In this document: positions 1 through 6,966 of the stretch, piece after piece | How positions within the stretch are numbered: position 1 is the stretch's first letter | How the letters are laid out: every line of letters starts with the position of its first letter | From: a virus | Length of the DNA: 21,113 nt | Virus record (IMG/VR): IMGVR_UViG_3300028045_000128 | Span: 1-21,113 of that record | Strand: one strand, 5' to 3' | Notes under the pieces: model-generated | Told to the model about the DNA's origin: nothing | The model's database searches: none | The model's input: the letters and a program-made list of their open reading frames with translations, nothing else | Position numbers and translations under genes: made by a program

Positions 1-1
1 A

Positions 2-403
2 AATACAGGAAGTGGATATAATAATATTTTTATTTTAGGAGGAGAAATTTCTGATACAAATACTGCAAGTATTTCAATAGATAGTACAAAGTTTAGAGGT
101 ATAGTTTCAGATAAATTATTAATTGCTGATAGTAACTATACTATTGGAGATTGGTATCACGTATGTGTAACAAGGAATGGTAGTGGATTGTGCACCTTAT
201 ATATTGATTCTGAAGCTCAAGCAGATACAGAAACAACAAGTGCTTCAATTACTAACACATCAACTAAGCTAATAGGTAGAGATATGTTAACGACAAGGTT
301 TTATAAAAACTTAATAAGCGATGTAAGACTTTACGACAGAGCATTATCAGCAACCGAAATAGAAAACAATTATAACGCAGGTTTATCTGCACATACAAAT
401 TAA
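2..403 (+). CDS. LamG/concanavalin A-like domain virion protein, 3' part only
   Basis: The reading frame is open from base 2, so the gene starts before the window and only its last 133 codons are seen. The visible part looks like the end of a LamG/concanavalin A-like beta-sandwich: a WYHVCVTRNG segment, then LYIDS, then the closing signature ISDVRLYDRALSATEIENNY near the C-terminus. In phages such domains usually sit in tail fibre or other surface proteins and bind glycans. That role is inferred from the family, not shown here. The next gene starts 2 bases after the stop, so the two are probably co-transcribed. A TTG at 188 lies inside the domain and is not a credible start. Confidence 0.8.
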   Translation, partial: NTGSGYNNIFILGGEISDTNTASISIDSTKFRGIVSDKLLIADSNYTIGDWYHVCVTRNGSGLCTLYIDSEAQADTETTSASITNTSTKLIGRDMLTTRFYKNLISDVRLYDRALSATEIENNYNAGLSAHTN

Positions 404-405
404 TT

Positions 406-765
406 ATGAGAGGAAACGTTTATTTATCTCTTGATACAAAGACTTTTAAAGGATTGATTCCAGAAGAGTTAATGAAAACCTACGGAATACCACAATATGA
501 CGAGGAGGGTGTTCAAAATGGTGTCATTAAACCAACCTTTAAAGAGCTTGGAGAGTACAATCGTAGAAAGTTTGGTGCTAACCCTGTTGTAAAAATTGGT
601 AAGGCTAAATTTCATATAATAGAACTAGAGGCTAGTTGGGTAAGTGGAGAGCTTTCTGCTTTGCTTGATTTAGGTAAGGGAAAGGAATATCCATACAACT
701 GCTTAATGACAAGAACGGAAGCAGCTAAATTTATTAGAGATAACTCAGACGATTCAATAATATGA
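406..765 (+). CDS. Hypothetical phage protein, 119 aa
   Basis: I do not recognise the family. The protein is soluble in appearance, with mixed charge, no membrane segment and no catalytic motif that I can see. It starts MRGNVYLSLDTKTFKG and has a central stretch (about residues 60-75) that looks beta-rich. The ATG is 2 bases after the LamG gene stop, and the end overlaps the next start as ATGA, so it is part of the same translationally coupled virion block. Being between a LamG protein and the portal, it could be a minor virion or assembly protein. That is inference from position only. A minus-strand frame across this region (612-959) is a shadow. Confidence 0.75.
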   Translation: MRGNVYLSLDTKTFKGLIPEELMKTYGIPQYDEEGVQNGVIKPTFKELGEYNRRKFGANPVVKIGKAKFHIIELEASWVSGELSALLDLGKGKEYPYNCLMTRTEAAKFIRDNSDDSII

Positions 766-950
766 TATATTTTGATAAACTTAAAGTCAAGAGTAAAACT
801 GTTTACAAGATTACGCATGTAGATGGAGACTTTATTGCTATTACAAAGTATTTTGACATGCACAAAGATGCAGAGCAGTTTGCTGATTGGTATGCTAAAA
901 AAAGAGGTTGTGAGGTTCACAAATCGTTTAAAGTAAAAAAGAAAAAGTAA
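762..950 (+). CDS. Hypothetical small basic protein, 62 aa
   Basis: This short protein starts at an ATGA overlap with the preceding gene and its stop directly abuts the next ATG. The sequence has a compact look with several aromatic residues (YFDKL, ITKYFDMHKDAEQFADWYAKK) and ends in a run of lysines (KVKKKK), so the tail is strongly basic and may bind nucleic acid or another phage protein. I do not recognise a family. Tight spacing on both sides supports that it is expressed. Function unknown. Confidence 0.7.
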   Translation: MIYFDKLKVKSKTVYKITHVDGDFIAITKYFDMHKDAEQFADWYAKKRGCEVHKSFKVKKKK

Positions 951-1352
951 ATGGAGCATTGGCTACAAAGTGTTGCGATAAATAAATTGTCTTTAAACAT
1001 TTACAATCAATGTGTAGATGCTGAGGGTAATTACTTTTTGATTGGTGTAATAGATGACCAAACAAGAGTTGCAACATACGGAGCATTTTCTCCTGTTGCC
1101 AGATCTCAAAGAGCAATAAGATTTGATGTACCTACAAACGCAGTTCCATTTAATGCATTAAAGACAAACTCATTTTACAATGTTGTTGTATATGAGCAAA
1201 CGAATGATACAAATACAAGTCCAACAAACGCAGTTGTACTTGGTTTACGATGGGAGGGTACAATGATAATAGATGCAGATAGTGAGGTTACATTTACTGA
1301 GTATGCAAACCCAACTGCAAGGAATTACGTTTACTATAACACAGAAGATTAA
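951..1352 (+). CDS. Hypothetical virion-associated protein, 133 aa
   Basis: The ATG abuts the previous stop codon. The sequence is rich in beta-formers, Asn and Thr (for example FYNVVVYEQTNDTNTSPTN), with a GLRWEGTMIID segment towards the end, no cysteine pair and no membrane segment. It reads like a small beta-sandwich. My recollection is that similar proteins (a 'Y.VYEQ..~T' segment followed by 'G...I') lie just before the portal gene in other Bacteroidota phages, but I cannot check this. A decoration or head-associated role is inference from position, five bases upstream of the portal gene. Confidence 0.65.
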   Translation: MEHWLQSVAINKLSLNIYNQCVDAEGNYFLIGVIDDQTRVATYGAFSPVARSQRAIRFDVPTNAVPFNALKTNSFYNVVVYEQTNDTNTSPTNAVVLGLRWEGTMIIDADSEVTFTEYANPTARNYVYYNTED

Positions 1353-1357
1353 GCAGC

Positions 1358-3361
1358 ATGATAAATTTAGTACAAATGGCTTCCTATACTACTCCAAAGA
1401 TTGAGGAGAACCCTGCAAGGGAGTGGGTAGAATATGGGCAAGATAACAACTACTATCAATTCCTAATAGATAGGTTCAATGGTAGTGCAGTTAATAATGC
1501 TATTATTACAGGTATAGGCGAGATGATTTATGGTCAAGGTCTTGATGCAACGGATGCAGACAAAAGACCATTAGACTATGCTAAAATGAAGCTCATATTT
1601 AGAGATGAAGATATGCGAAAAGTGTCTTTGGATTTAAAGTTGCTAGGTCAAGCTGCGTTCAATGTAGTTTGGAACAAGGGCAAGACTGAAATTAAGAAAG
1701 CAATACATTTACCTATACAAAATATAAGACCAGAAAAGGCAGTTGATGGTAACATTACAGGATATTATTACTCAGATGATTGGGAGCAATACAGGAAAGA
1801 TAAATATAAGCCTATACGATACGATGCATTTGACGGAAAACGTCAAGCAAGTGATAGCCAAATCATGGTTATACATCCTTACTCACCGGGCTTCTTTTAT
1901 TTCTCTCCTGTTGACTATCAAGGTTCTTTACAATGGAGTGAGATAGATGAGGAGATAGGAAACTATCACTTGACAAACATTCAGCAGGGGTTTGCTCCTA
2001 GCATGATGGTAAACTTTAACAATGGTACACCTACAAAAGAGGAACAAGATGCTATTGAAAGAAAGATTACGCAGAAGTTTACGAGTACAAGTGGTAAGAA
2101 GTTTGTTTTATCGTTTAACGATAACCAACAACAAGCTACAACAATAGACCAAATACCTATCTCGGAAGCAGCAGAGCAGTATAAGTTCTTATCTGAGGAA
2201 TGTACAAAGAAAATTTTAGTTGGGCATAGAGTTACATCTCCTATGTTGTTTGGTATTAAAGACAAGACAGGTTTAGGGAACAATGCAGAGGAAATTAAAG
2301 TTGCATCTCAACTATTTGATAACACAGTTATAAAGCCAAAGCAAAATATAATCATTGATGCGATTGATGAGGTGCTTGCAGTTAATGGTATACACTTAGA
2401 TGTTTACTTTAAGACATTGCAGCCTATTGAATTTGCAGATGATATTGATGGTTTGACAGATGAAACTATTGAGAAAGAAACAGGCATGAAGATTGGCGAA
2501 GATGAAGTACAAGAAGTAGGTACGGAGGTAGCAGTTGAAGAAGTTGAGAAAGTTGATGCATCATATAATGGTGCTCAGATTAGTTCAGCAATCGATATTG
2601 TTGCAAAAGTACAAGAGGGTATTCTTACAGAAGCACAAGCGATTGTATTCTTAGTTCAATTCTTACAATTACCTGAAGATGTTGCTAGAGGTTTCTTTAA
2701 TAGTACGCCAGAGCAATTAATGGAAAAGATGTGTAAGCACAAGCATGACGATAGACCATTTCTTGACGATGCTAAATCTGAAACATTACTAGATGAGCTT
2801 AAGATTTACGGAGAGGTAAACGATGAGGAGGAATACGAGTTGATGAGTGAGGAGTTAGTCGATACAACAAACCCTGATTTTCACAAAGAGTTTGAGGGCT
2901 TTGATAGACAACCAAATGATTCCGATGCAAAGGCAGGAGAAAAGTCTAAATGGGGAGATAAGGGTTTGTATAAAGTAAGGTATGCATATGCAAAGACTAC
3001 AACTAAACAAGCAAAGAACCCAAGCAGACCATTTTGTACTGAGATGATAATGATGGCAGATTCTGGCATTGAGTTCAGATACGAGGATATTAAAAAAATG
3101 GGTAGAGCAGGAGTAAATGGGCAGTTTGCACCTAAAGGCTCTAGCACATACGATTTGTTTACTTGGAAAGGTGGGGTTTATTGTTATCATGGTTGGATGA
3201 GAAGAATCTACTTTAGAAAGCAAGTAAAAGGAAAGTTCTTACCAAACAAAGGTCTTGACAATGAGAAGCGAGTTGGTAACAATCCTTATGTTAAGCAGAA
3301 AGGAACGGAAGCAGTTGCACCGATAACAACACCGAATAGAGGAAGTTTAAAAAATAGATAA
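1358..3361 (+). CDS. Phage portal protein with extra C-terminal Cys/His domain, 667 aa
   Basis: The portal is the twelve-subunit ring at the capsid vertex through which DNA is packaged and ejected. Residues about 15-360 have the portal pattern: WVEYGQDNNYYQFLIDRFNGS near the start, then a central region with ILVGHRVTSPMLFGIKDKTGLGNNAEE, typical of HK97-like portals of Bacteroidota phages. Residues about 375-500 are acidic and helical. Residues about 520-640 form a further domain with RPFCTEM, YEDIKKMGRAGVNGQFAPKG and GGVYCYHGWMRR; its Cys/Cys-His pattern resembles the C-terminal part of SPP1 gp7/MuF-type minor head proteins. At 667 residues it is longer than common portals (about 400-500). 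The stop overlaps the next ATG (TAATG). The portal call is firm; the fusion interpretation is less so. Confidence 0.88.
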   Translation: MINLVQMASYTTPKIEENPAREWVEYGQDNNYYQFLIDRFNGSAVNNAIITGIGEMIYGQGLDATDADKRPLDYAKMKLIFRDEDMRKVSLDLKLLGQAAFNVVWNKGKTEIKKAIHLPIQNIRPEKAVDGNITGYYYSDDWEQYRKDKYKPIRYDAFDGKRQASDSQIMVIHPYSPGFFYFSPVDYQGSLQWSEIDEEIGNYHLTNIQQGFAPSMMVNFNNGTPTKEEQDAIERKITQKFTSTSGKKFVLSFNDNQQQATTIDQIPISEAAEQYKFLSEECTKKILVGHRVTSPMLFGIKDKTGLGNNAEEIKVASQLFDNTVIKPKQNIIIDAIDEVLAVNGIHLDVYFKTLQPIEFADDIDGLTDETIEKETGMKIGEDEVQEVGTEVAVEEVEKVDASYNGAQISSAIDIVAKVQEGILTEAQAIVFLVQFLQLPEDVARGFFNSTPEQLMEKMCKHKHDDRPFLDDAKSETLLDELKIYGEVNDEEEYELMSEELVDTTNPDFHKEFEGFDRQPNDSDAKAGEKSKWGDKGLYKVRYAYAKTTTKQAKNPSRPFCTEMIMMADSGIEFRYEDIKKMGRAGVNGQFAPKGSSTYDLFTWKGGVYCYHGWMRRIYFRKQVKGKFLPNKGLDNEKRVGNNPYVKQKGTEAVAPITTPNRGSLKNR

Positions 3362-3873
3362 TGGCGACAGTTTTATTCATATCACAGGACAGGTTAAAAA
3401 CATCAACTGCTCTAAATTATAACATCGATACGGAGTATTTGCTTCCATTCGTTAAGATTTCACAAGACAAGCATTTACAAGCTATCTTAGGAACTAAGTT
3501 ATATGAGAAGTTGGAGAATGATATAGCAGGAGTTGATGGTGCATCGTTAACAGGGGAATACAAGATTCTAGTAGATGACTACATACAAGATGCTTTAGTT
3601 CATTATGCTATTGTAGAAGCATTGCCATTTATTTCCTACAAGATTGCAAACGGTTCGATTACACAAAAGAATAGTGAGAACGGAACTGCTGCAACTAAGA
3701 ACGATGTTGATTGGTTAATTAGAAAGCAAATGGATTCAGCAGAGTTTTATGGGCAGAGAATCATAGAATATTTGATTTATAAGACAAGCTCTTTCCCTGA
3801 GTATTCTTCAAACTCAAATGCAGATATAGATCCAATAAGCAACGCATACAATCCTGGCATTAAAATAGATTAA
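3361..3873 (+). CDS. Putative head-tail connector protein (DUF6712-like), 170 aa
   Basis: The protein begins with ISQDRLKTSTALNYNIDTEYLLPFVKISQDKHLQAILGTKLYEKL, then a helical middle with LVDDYIQDALVHYAIVEALPFI, then a Lys/Asp/Trp helix (DVDWLIRKQMDSAEFYGQRI). This arrangement matches the small helical connector-type proteins next to portal genes in Bacteroidota phages (often labelled DUF6712), which are thought to sit below the portal as the adaptor between head and tail. It starts inside the portal stop (TAATG) and ends the same way with the next small gene. The family match is from memory; the connector role follows from family and position. Confidence 0.65.
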   Translation: MATVLFISQDRLKTSTALNYNIDTEYLLPFVKISQDKHLQAILGTKLYEKLENDIAGVDGASLTGEYKILVDDYIQDALVHYAIVEALPFISYKIANGSITQKNSENGTAATKNDVDWLIRKQMDSAEFYGQRIIEYLIYKTSSFPEYSSNSNADIDPISNAYNPGIKID

Positions 3874-3956
3874 TGGGGTACAAGCCAAAGAAAAAGAATA
3901 TCAAGAAGCTAAAGACATATTTAGCTAAAATTAAAATCAATGAACGAAAAAATTGA
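3873..3956 (+). CDS. Very small lysine-rich protein, 27 aa
   Basis: The ATG lies in a TAATG overlap with the connector gene. The 27 residues begin MGYKPKKKNIKKLKTYLAK and are about one third lysine. The end overlaps the next start by 17 bases. No family is recognised. The tight coupling on both sides argues that it is translated, and its charge suggests binding to nucleic acid or to the inner membrane surface, but neither is shown. Confidence 0.5.
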   Translation: MGYKPKKKNIKKLKTYLAKIKINERKN

Positions 3957-4092
3957 TACAGTTATATTTAATGGAATTAACTTTGGTGCATTAGGTGTTA
4001 CATTTATTGGAGTTGAGCAAGTTTTAACTATCTTAGTTCTTATAAGTGCATTGTTGTATAACATTAAGAAATTATCAAGAGATGAATCCTAG
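3940..4092 (+). CDS. Small membrane protein, holin candidate, 50 aa
   Basis: A 50-residue protein with one long hydrophobic stretch. Polar residues MNEKIDTVIF lead into a segment from about residue 14 to 40 (FGALGVTFIG, then VLTILVLISALLY), followed by a basic tail NIKKLSRDES. It lies immediately upstream of, and overlaps by 11 bases, the endolysin gene. Holins are small membrane proteins usually encoded next to the endolysin, so position and shape both fit a holin or related lysis membrane protein. No direct family recognition is possible at this length, and three other small membrane proteins follow in the same cassette, so which one acts as the holin is uncertain. Confidence 0.6.
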   Translation: MNEKIDTVIFNGINFGALGVTFIGVEQVLTILVLISALLYNIKKLSRDES

Positions 4093-4438
4093 ATTTTTTA
4101 TAAAGGAAGAGTTTACATGCGATGGAAAGAATTGCTTTGATAAGATTAATAAGAAGTCTTTAGAGCGTTTAGATCTGGCAAGAGAGTTTGCAGATGTACC
4201 TTTTACAATTACAAGCTCTTGGAGAAGCAAAGCACATAATATGGAAGTAGGAGGAAAACCAAACTCAGCACATTTACGAGGAACTGCATTTGATATATCT
4301 TGCATGAGTTCATATCAGAGAATGCAAATTGTGAGAGGCTTGCTTGATGCAGGATTTACACGCATTGGAATAGCTAAATCTTTTATTCATGCTGATGACG
4401 ATGTAGAATCTCCTCAACAGGTAATGTGGTTGTACTGA
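4082..4438 (+). CDS. Endolysin, M15-type zinc peptidase, 118 aa
   Basis: This cuts peptide cross-links in host peptidoglycan at lysis. The zinc site of the M15 (VanY/D-Ala-D-Ala carboxypeptidase-like) family is visible: SAHLRGTAFDI with His64 and Asp71, and FIHAD with His103, counted from the chosen start. TSSWRSKAHN at 45-53 is the usual preceding segment. The frame is open up to 4046, but the ATG at 4082 (MNPRFFIKEEF) is preferred because it gives the typical N-terminus of the family and a short 11-base overlap with the upstream membrane gene. The length fits the short single-domain members; there is no cell-wall binding domain and no signal peptide, so release through a holin is expected. 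Confidence 0.9.
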   Translation: MNPRFFIKEEFTCDGKNCFDKINKKSLERLDLAREFADVPFTITSSWRSKAHNMEVGGKPNSAHLRGTAFDISCMSSYQRMQIVRGLLDAGFTRIGIAKSFIHADDDVESPQQVMWLY

Positions 4439-4572
4439 TGAGTTGGGAATTATCTTTAGGATTTTACACAGGAATACTCTTGGGAGTTTATACCAAGCGT
4501 TACGATGATGGCATTGCCCATTATTTATATTTACCTTTTTGTTTCATTTGTTTAGACTTTTATTATGATTGA
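4438..4572 (+). CDS. Conserved-looking small protein of the lysis cassette, 44 aa
   Basis: The ATG overlaps the endolysin stop (TGATG). The 44 residues contain LSLGFYTGILLGVYTKRYD and YLYLPFCFICLDFYYD, two hydrophobic patches separated by charged residues. Small proteins with a 'GILLG.R.Y' and 'YLPF...CL' pattern next to lysis genes are, as I remember them, frequent in Bacteroidota phages, but this cannot be checked here. It may associate with the membrane. Function unknown. Confidence 0.6.
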   Translation: MSWELSLGFYTGILLGVYTKRYDDGIAHYLYLPFCFICLDFYYD

Positions 4573-4723
4573 TTTTATTGCACAAAATTGGGGAGAGCTT
4601 ACAATAGGCTTGTTGGCTTTTATTAAGGTTGTTGTTAACCTTACACCAACGGAGAAAGATAATGCCGTATTTGGTAGATTAGATACTATCATCAACTTGT
4701 TTATATACGATAAGATTAAATGA
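4565..4723 (+). CDS. Small protein of the lysis cassette, 52 aa
   Basis: It overlaps the preceding gene by 8 bases and the next by 4. The N-terminal part (IAQNWGELTIGLLAFIKVVVNL, residues 5-26) is amphipathic to hydrophobic and could anchor the protein in the membrane. The C-terminal part TPTEKDNAVFGRLDTIINLF is polar and helical. Proteins with an 'LTPTEKDN' segment after a hydrophobic N-terminus recur near phage lysis genes in Bacteroidota, from memory. A lysis-accessory role is inferred from position alone. Confidence 0.6.
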   Translation: MIDFIAQNWGELTIGLLAFIKVVVNLTPTEKDNAVFGRLDTIINLFIYDKIK

Positions 4724-4830
4724 GTTCACTAACTACAACTTTGATATTATCGATACCTGTTTGTTTATTTTATTATTTAAAATGGCTTTATAAAGATGAG
4801 AGCAATAGCGAAAGCAGTCGGCAAGATTAG
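4720..4830 (+). CDS. Tiny membrane protein, 36 aa
   Basis: The start is in an ATGA overlap with the upstream gene. Residues 5-20 (TTTLILSIPVCLFYYL) form one plausible membrane span, followed by a charged tail rich in Ser, Asp and Glu (KDESNSESSRQD). The last 35 bases overlap the next gene in a different frame. With the neighbouring endolysin it could be a holin, antiholin or other lysis regulator, but nothing in the sequence decides between these. Coupled starts on both sides support expression. Confidence 0.5.
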   Translation: MSSLTTTLILSIPVCLFYYLKWLYKDESNSESSRQD

Positions 4831-5008
4831 TGAAGTATTCCAAGAGGGACAACGTCAAAAGAAGTGGAGTGCAAAGCGTTCAGTAAGTGGAGTGCTAGTT
4901 ACGGCAGCAGTTTCAGACATGGCAGCAAATGGTTTAACACAACTTAACGTTATATTAAGTTTTATTGCTATCTTGCCATTATGTTTCACTGTATTCTCTA
5001 AAGCATGA
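4796..5008 (+). CDS. Small membrane protein, holin-like, 70 aa
   Basis: The N-terminal half is basic (EGQRQKKWSAKRS) and is followed by a moderately hydrophobic segment (VSGVLVTAAVSDMAANG) and a strong membrane span (LNVILSFIAILPLCFTVF), so one or two membrane segments are possible with the N-terminus in the cytoplasm. A basic 'SSKR/SAKRS' stretch just before the membrane region is common in phage holin-like proteins. It sits in the lysis cassette three genes after the endolysin. Its stop overlaps the phosphoesterase start (ATGA). Whether this protein or the one at 3940 is the main holin cannot be told. Confidence 0.55.
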   Translation: MRAIAKAVGKISEVFQEGQRQKKWSAKRSVSGVLVTAAVSDMAANGLTQLNVILSFIAILPLCFTVFSKA

Positions 5009-6099
5009 CAAAGAAAAAAGATAGTTGGAATCGAATGAGGTTAAAACCTAGTGAGATTGAACTAATTAAAAAGCACAGAGCAAACACCTTAGAAAACATC
5101 AATGACAATTCAGCTCTTGATTTACATTTACAGGAGCGAGGGATTGACAAAAAAGACGTTGTTTCAGTCAAGCATTGGCAGAACATGGGTGGAGAGCTTA
5201 GGTTCTCAGTTGTTACAAAAGAAGATTCTGGCATAGATGAAGAGGGCATATTTGGTAGGCTCAATACATTCATCGAAAACCATGCACCAACCTATCCAAA
5301 AATCAAACACAAAGCAGGTCGGCATTTATTAGTTATTAACCCTGCTGATATTCACATAGGCAAATACGCAAACGCAGAGGAAACAGGAGAAGATTACAAC
5401 ATTCCTATTGCAGTATCAAGAGTTATTGAGGGAGTTCAAGGTTTGATACAAAAATCTAAAGGCTTTGAGATCGATAGAGTATTGTTCTGCATAGGAAACG
5501 ATATACTCCACGTTGATAATGTATATAACACCACAACAAAAGGAACACCACAGGATTGCGATGGCAAATGGTGGGAACATTACGAGATAGCATTGCAGCT
5601 CTATGTTAAATGCGTAGAGATGCTGAGAGAAGTTGCACCTGTTGACTGCGTGCATTCAATGAGCAATCATGACTATCAAAGTGGATTTCATTTGGCACAT
5701 GCTTTAAATTCTTGGTTCAGGAACACAGAAGATGTTTCAGTTGATGCAGGAGTTGCACATCGGAAATATTACAAGTACGGAAGTAATTTAATAGGCTTAG
5801 AACACGGAGATGGTGCTAAAATGGATAATTTACCCTTGTTGATGGCACAAGAGAGAGCAGAGCTTTGGGCAGCAACTAAATATAGATATTGGTATTTACA
5901 CCATCTACATCACAAAGTAAAACATAAATGGAGAGATGCAAAGGATTTTATCGGTGTAACAGTAGAGTATTTAAGAAGTCCAAGTGCAGCAGATTCATGG
6001 CATTCAAGAAAAGGGTTTACAGGCTCTCCAAAAGCAGTAGAAGCATTTGTACACGAATTTGATAAAGGACAAGTTGCAAGACTGACACATTTTTTTTAA
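5005..6099 (+). CDS. Calcineurin-like metallophosphoesterase, 364 aa
   Basis: A two-metal phosphoesterase fold is indicated by the ordered motifs: PADIHIG (Asp115, His117), IGNDILH (Asn165, Asp166), SNHD (Asn221, His222), EHGDG (His267) and HHLHH (300-303). These correspond to the D-x-H, GD, GNH, and two late His motifs of the family that bind two metal ions. Residues 1-105 have no recognised domain. Substrate is unknown: members cleave phosphodiesters in nucleic acids, nucleotides or other molecules. In this phage it lies between the lysis cassette and a terminator, so it is probably expressed with the late genes; a DNA-processing or nucleotide role is possible. The start overlaps the upstream stop (ATGA). 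Confidence 0.8.
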   Translation: MTKKKDSWNRMRLKPSEIELIKKHRANTLENINDNSALDLHLQERGIDKKDVVSVKHWQNMGGELRFSVVTKEDSGIDEEGIFGRLNTFIENHAPTYPKIKHKAGRHLLVINPADIHIGKYANAEETGEDYNIPIAVSRVIEGVQGLIQKSKGFEIDRVLFCIGNDILHVDNVYNTTTKGTPQDCDGKWWEHYEIALQLYVKCVEMLREVAPVDCVHSMSNHDYQSGFHLAHALNSWFRNTEDVSVDAGVAHRKYYKYGSNLIGLEHGDGAKMDNLPLLMAQERAELWAATKYRYWYLHHLHHKVKHKWRDAKDFIGVTVEYLRSPSAADSWHSRKGFTGSPKAVEAFVHEFDKGQVARLTHFF

Positions 6100-6122
6100 C
6101 TACACAATCCCCCCAAGATTAA

Positions 6123-6151
6123 GGCTTACAGAAATGTAGGTCTTTTTTTTT
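6123..6151 (+). terminator. Intrinsic terminator closing the lysis/phosphoesterase block
   Basis: The stem GGCTTACA (6123-6130) pairs with TGTAGGTC (6135-6142) around a GAAA loop; two pairs are G-U. A run of nine T follows (6143-6151). It lies 24 bases after the phosphoesterase stop and before the next promoter. The same GAAA-loop design recurs at 16191-16217. Confidence 0.85.
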
Positions 6152-6195
6152 GCAAATTATTTTAATATTATAACTAGTGTTCTTAAAATAAATTA

Positions 6196-6203
6196 TATAT
6201 TTG
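6196..6203 (+). promoter_or_regulatory. Bacteroidota-type promoter, -7 element TATATTTG
   Basis: TATATTTG fits the Bacteroidota consensus TANNTTTG for the primary sigma factor. No clear TTTG -33 element is seen at the expected distance. It lies 22 bases before the ATG at 6225, just downstream of a terminator, so it should start the early block. The leader between them is A-rich with no Shine-Dalgarno sequence, as is usual in this phylum. Confidence 0.65.
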
Positions 6204-6224
6204 TAGAAACAAAACAAGATAATT

Positions 6225-6554
6225 ATGAAAGTACAAGTTGACACATCAGACAAGACCACAGTTTACACAGGAGGCGAATATCCTGTTGGGCATATCACAC
6301 AAGTAGTTAAGCAGTATGTTATGAAGCAAGAACTTGCTGACAACCTACTCAAGAACATGAAAGCTCGCATCAAGGAGTTAGAGAACGAGCAAGGCAATGG
6401 AGATTTAGTTTATGAGTTGAAGATGCAGTTGCACAAAGTTGGTGCATGGTACGAACCATTATCAGTTTGGGCAGATGATTATACTAGTGTTCCAGAAGTT
6501 GACATGCAACTTAGACATGCACCTTGTCAAAAATTAGGTTCTAGGAGTTTATAA
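6225..6554 (+). CDS. Hypothetical early protein, 109 aa
   Basis: This is the first gene after the promoter at 6196. The N-terminal part has a small beta-like region (VQVDTSDKTTVYTGGEYPVG), then a charged helical or coiled-coil stretch (about residues 33-75, MKQELADNLLKNMKARIKELENEQG), then an aromatic region with WYEPLSVWADDY. No family is recognised and no catalytic residues are evident. As the first early gene it could act on the host or regulate phage genes, but that is only positional inference. Confidence 0.7.
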   Translation: MKVQVDTSDKTTVYTGGEYPVGHITQVVKQYVMKQELADNLLKNMKARIKELENEQGNGDLVYELKMQLHKVGAWYEPLSVWADDYTSVPEVDMQLRHAPCQKLGSRSL

Positions 6555-6563
6555 AATTTTTTA

Positions 6564-6571
6564 TATATTTG
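6564..6571 (+). promoter_or_regulatory. Bacteroidota-type promoter, -7 element TATATTTG
   Basis: A second TANNTTTG match lies 10 bases after the stop of the preceding gene and 16 bases before the ATG at 6587. The downstream leader ACAAAACAAAACGAC shares its first 12 bases with the leader of the promoter at 8383. No -33 element is obvious. Confidence 0.65.
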
Positions 6572-6586
6572 ACAAAACAAAACGAC

Positions 6587-6766
6587 ATGACAAATTTATC
6601 AGCACAAGACAGAGTAAGACTTGACTATTTAGAGCAAGCATTGACAGAACATTTAAAACTAGAGAAGTTTATTTTAGACGAGGGTTTGTACTTTACTGCA
6701 AATGTTAACCTTGCTAAAGTTAAGGTAGCTTTAGAATCAGAAATTGAAAACTACAAAACAAAATAA
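6587..6766 (+). CDS. Hypothetical small protein, 59 aa
   Basis: The frame is open from a TTG at 6569, but that codon lies inside the promoter -7 element, so the ATG at 6587 (MTNLSAQDRVRLDYLEQAL) is chosen. The protein is acidic and almost certainly all helical, with regularly spaced leucines (LDYLEQALTEHLKLEKFIL) that could form a coiled coil. No family is recognised. It begins the second early transcript and is followed one base after its stop by the next gene (TAAGATG). Confidence 0.7.
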   Translation: MTNLSAQDRVRLDYLEQALTEHLKLEKFILDEGLYFTANVNLAKVKVALESEIENYKTK

Positions 6767-6767
6767 G

Positions 6768-6965
6768 ATGGGAAAGTTAAAAGAGTTTTTTTTAGGAAGC
6801 AGAGAGCAGCAAATTGATTTTGCAGCTATGAATGCAATAGAGTTAAGTTTAGATGAGGAAAGACAATACTACTTATCTAAAGAGTGGAGCAATGGCAAAA
6901 GAAGTCCATTGAACGAAACAATCAAAGAGTGGGAACATTTAGACAAACCAAGTAAAGAACAATAA
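6768..6965 (+). CDS. Hypothetical small protein, 65 aa
   Basis: The chosen ATG is one base after the previous stop; an upstream TTG at 6744 in the same frame would overlap the neighbour for no good reason. The sequence (MGKLKEFFLGSREQQIDFAAMNAIEL, then DEERQYYLSKEWSNGKRSP) is charged and helical, with no motif that I recognise. It is in the early operon, one base away from genes on both sides. Confidence 0.65.
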   Translation: MGKLKEFFLGSREQQIDFAAMNAIELSLDEERQYYLSKEWSNGKRSPLNETIKEWEHLDKPSKEQ

Positions 6966-6966
6966 G

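Noticed and set aside
612-959. Minus-strand frame of 115 codons
   Set aside because: It lies opposite three tightly coupled + strand genes, has the Phe/Leu/Ser-rich composition typical of an antisense shadow and has no promoter or recognisable motif.
1743-1946. Internal + strand frame of 67 codons within the portal
   Set aside because: It is out of frame with a well-supported portal gene and has no initiation signals of its own.
2855-3223. Minus-strand frames of 122 and 88 codons opposite the portal gene
   Set aside because: They are antisense to the conserved C-terminal portal domain and show cysteine- and serine-rich shadow composition.
4046-4081. Upstream start of the endolysin at 4046
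   Set aside because: It adds 12 residues unlike the family and lies entirely inside the preceding membrane protein gene; the ATG at 4082 has the usual short overlap.
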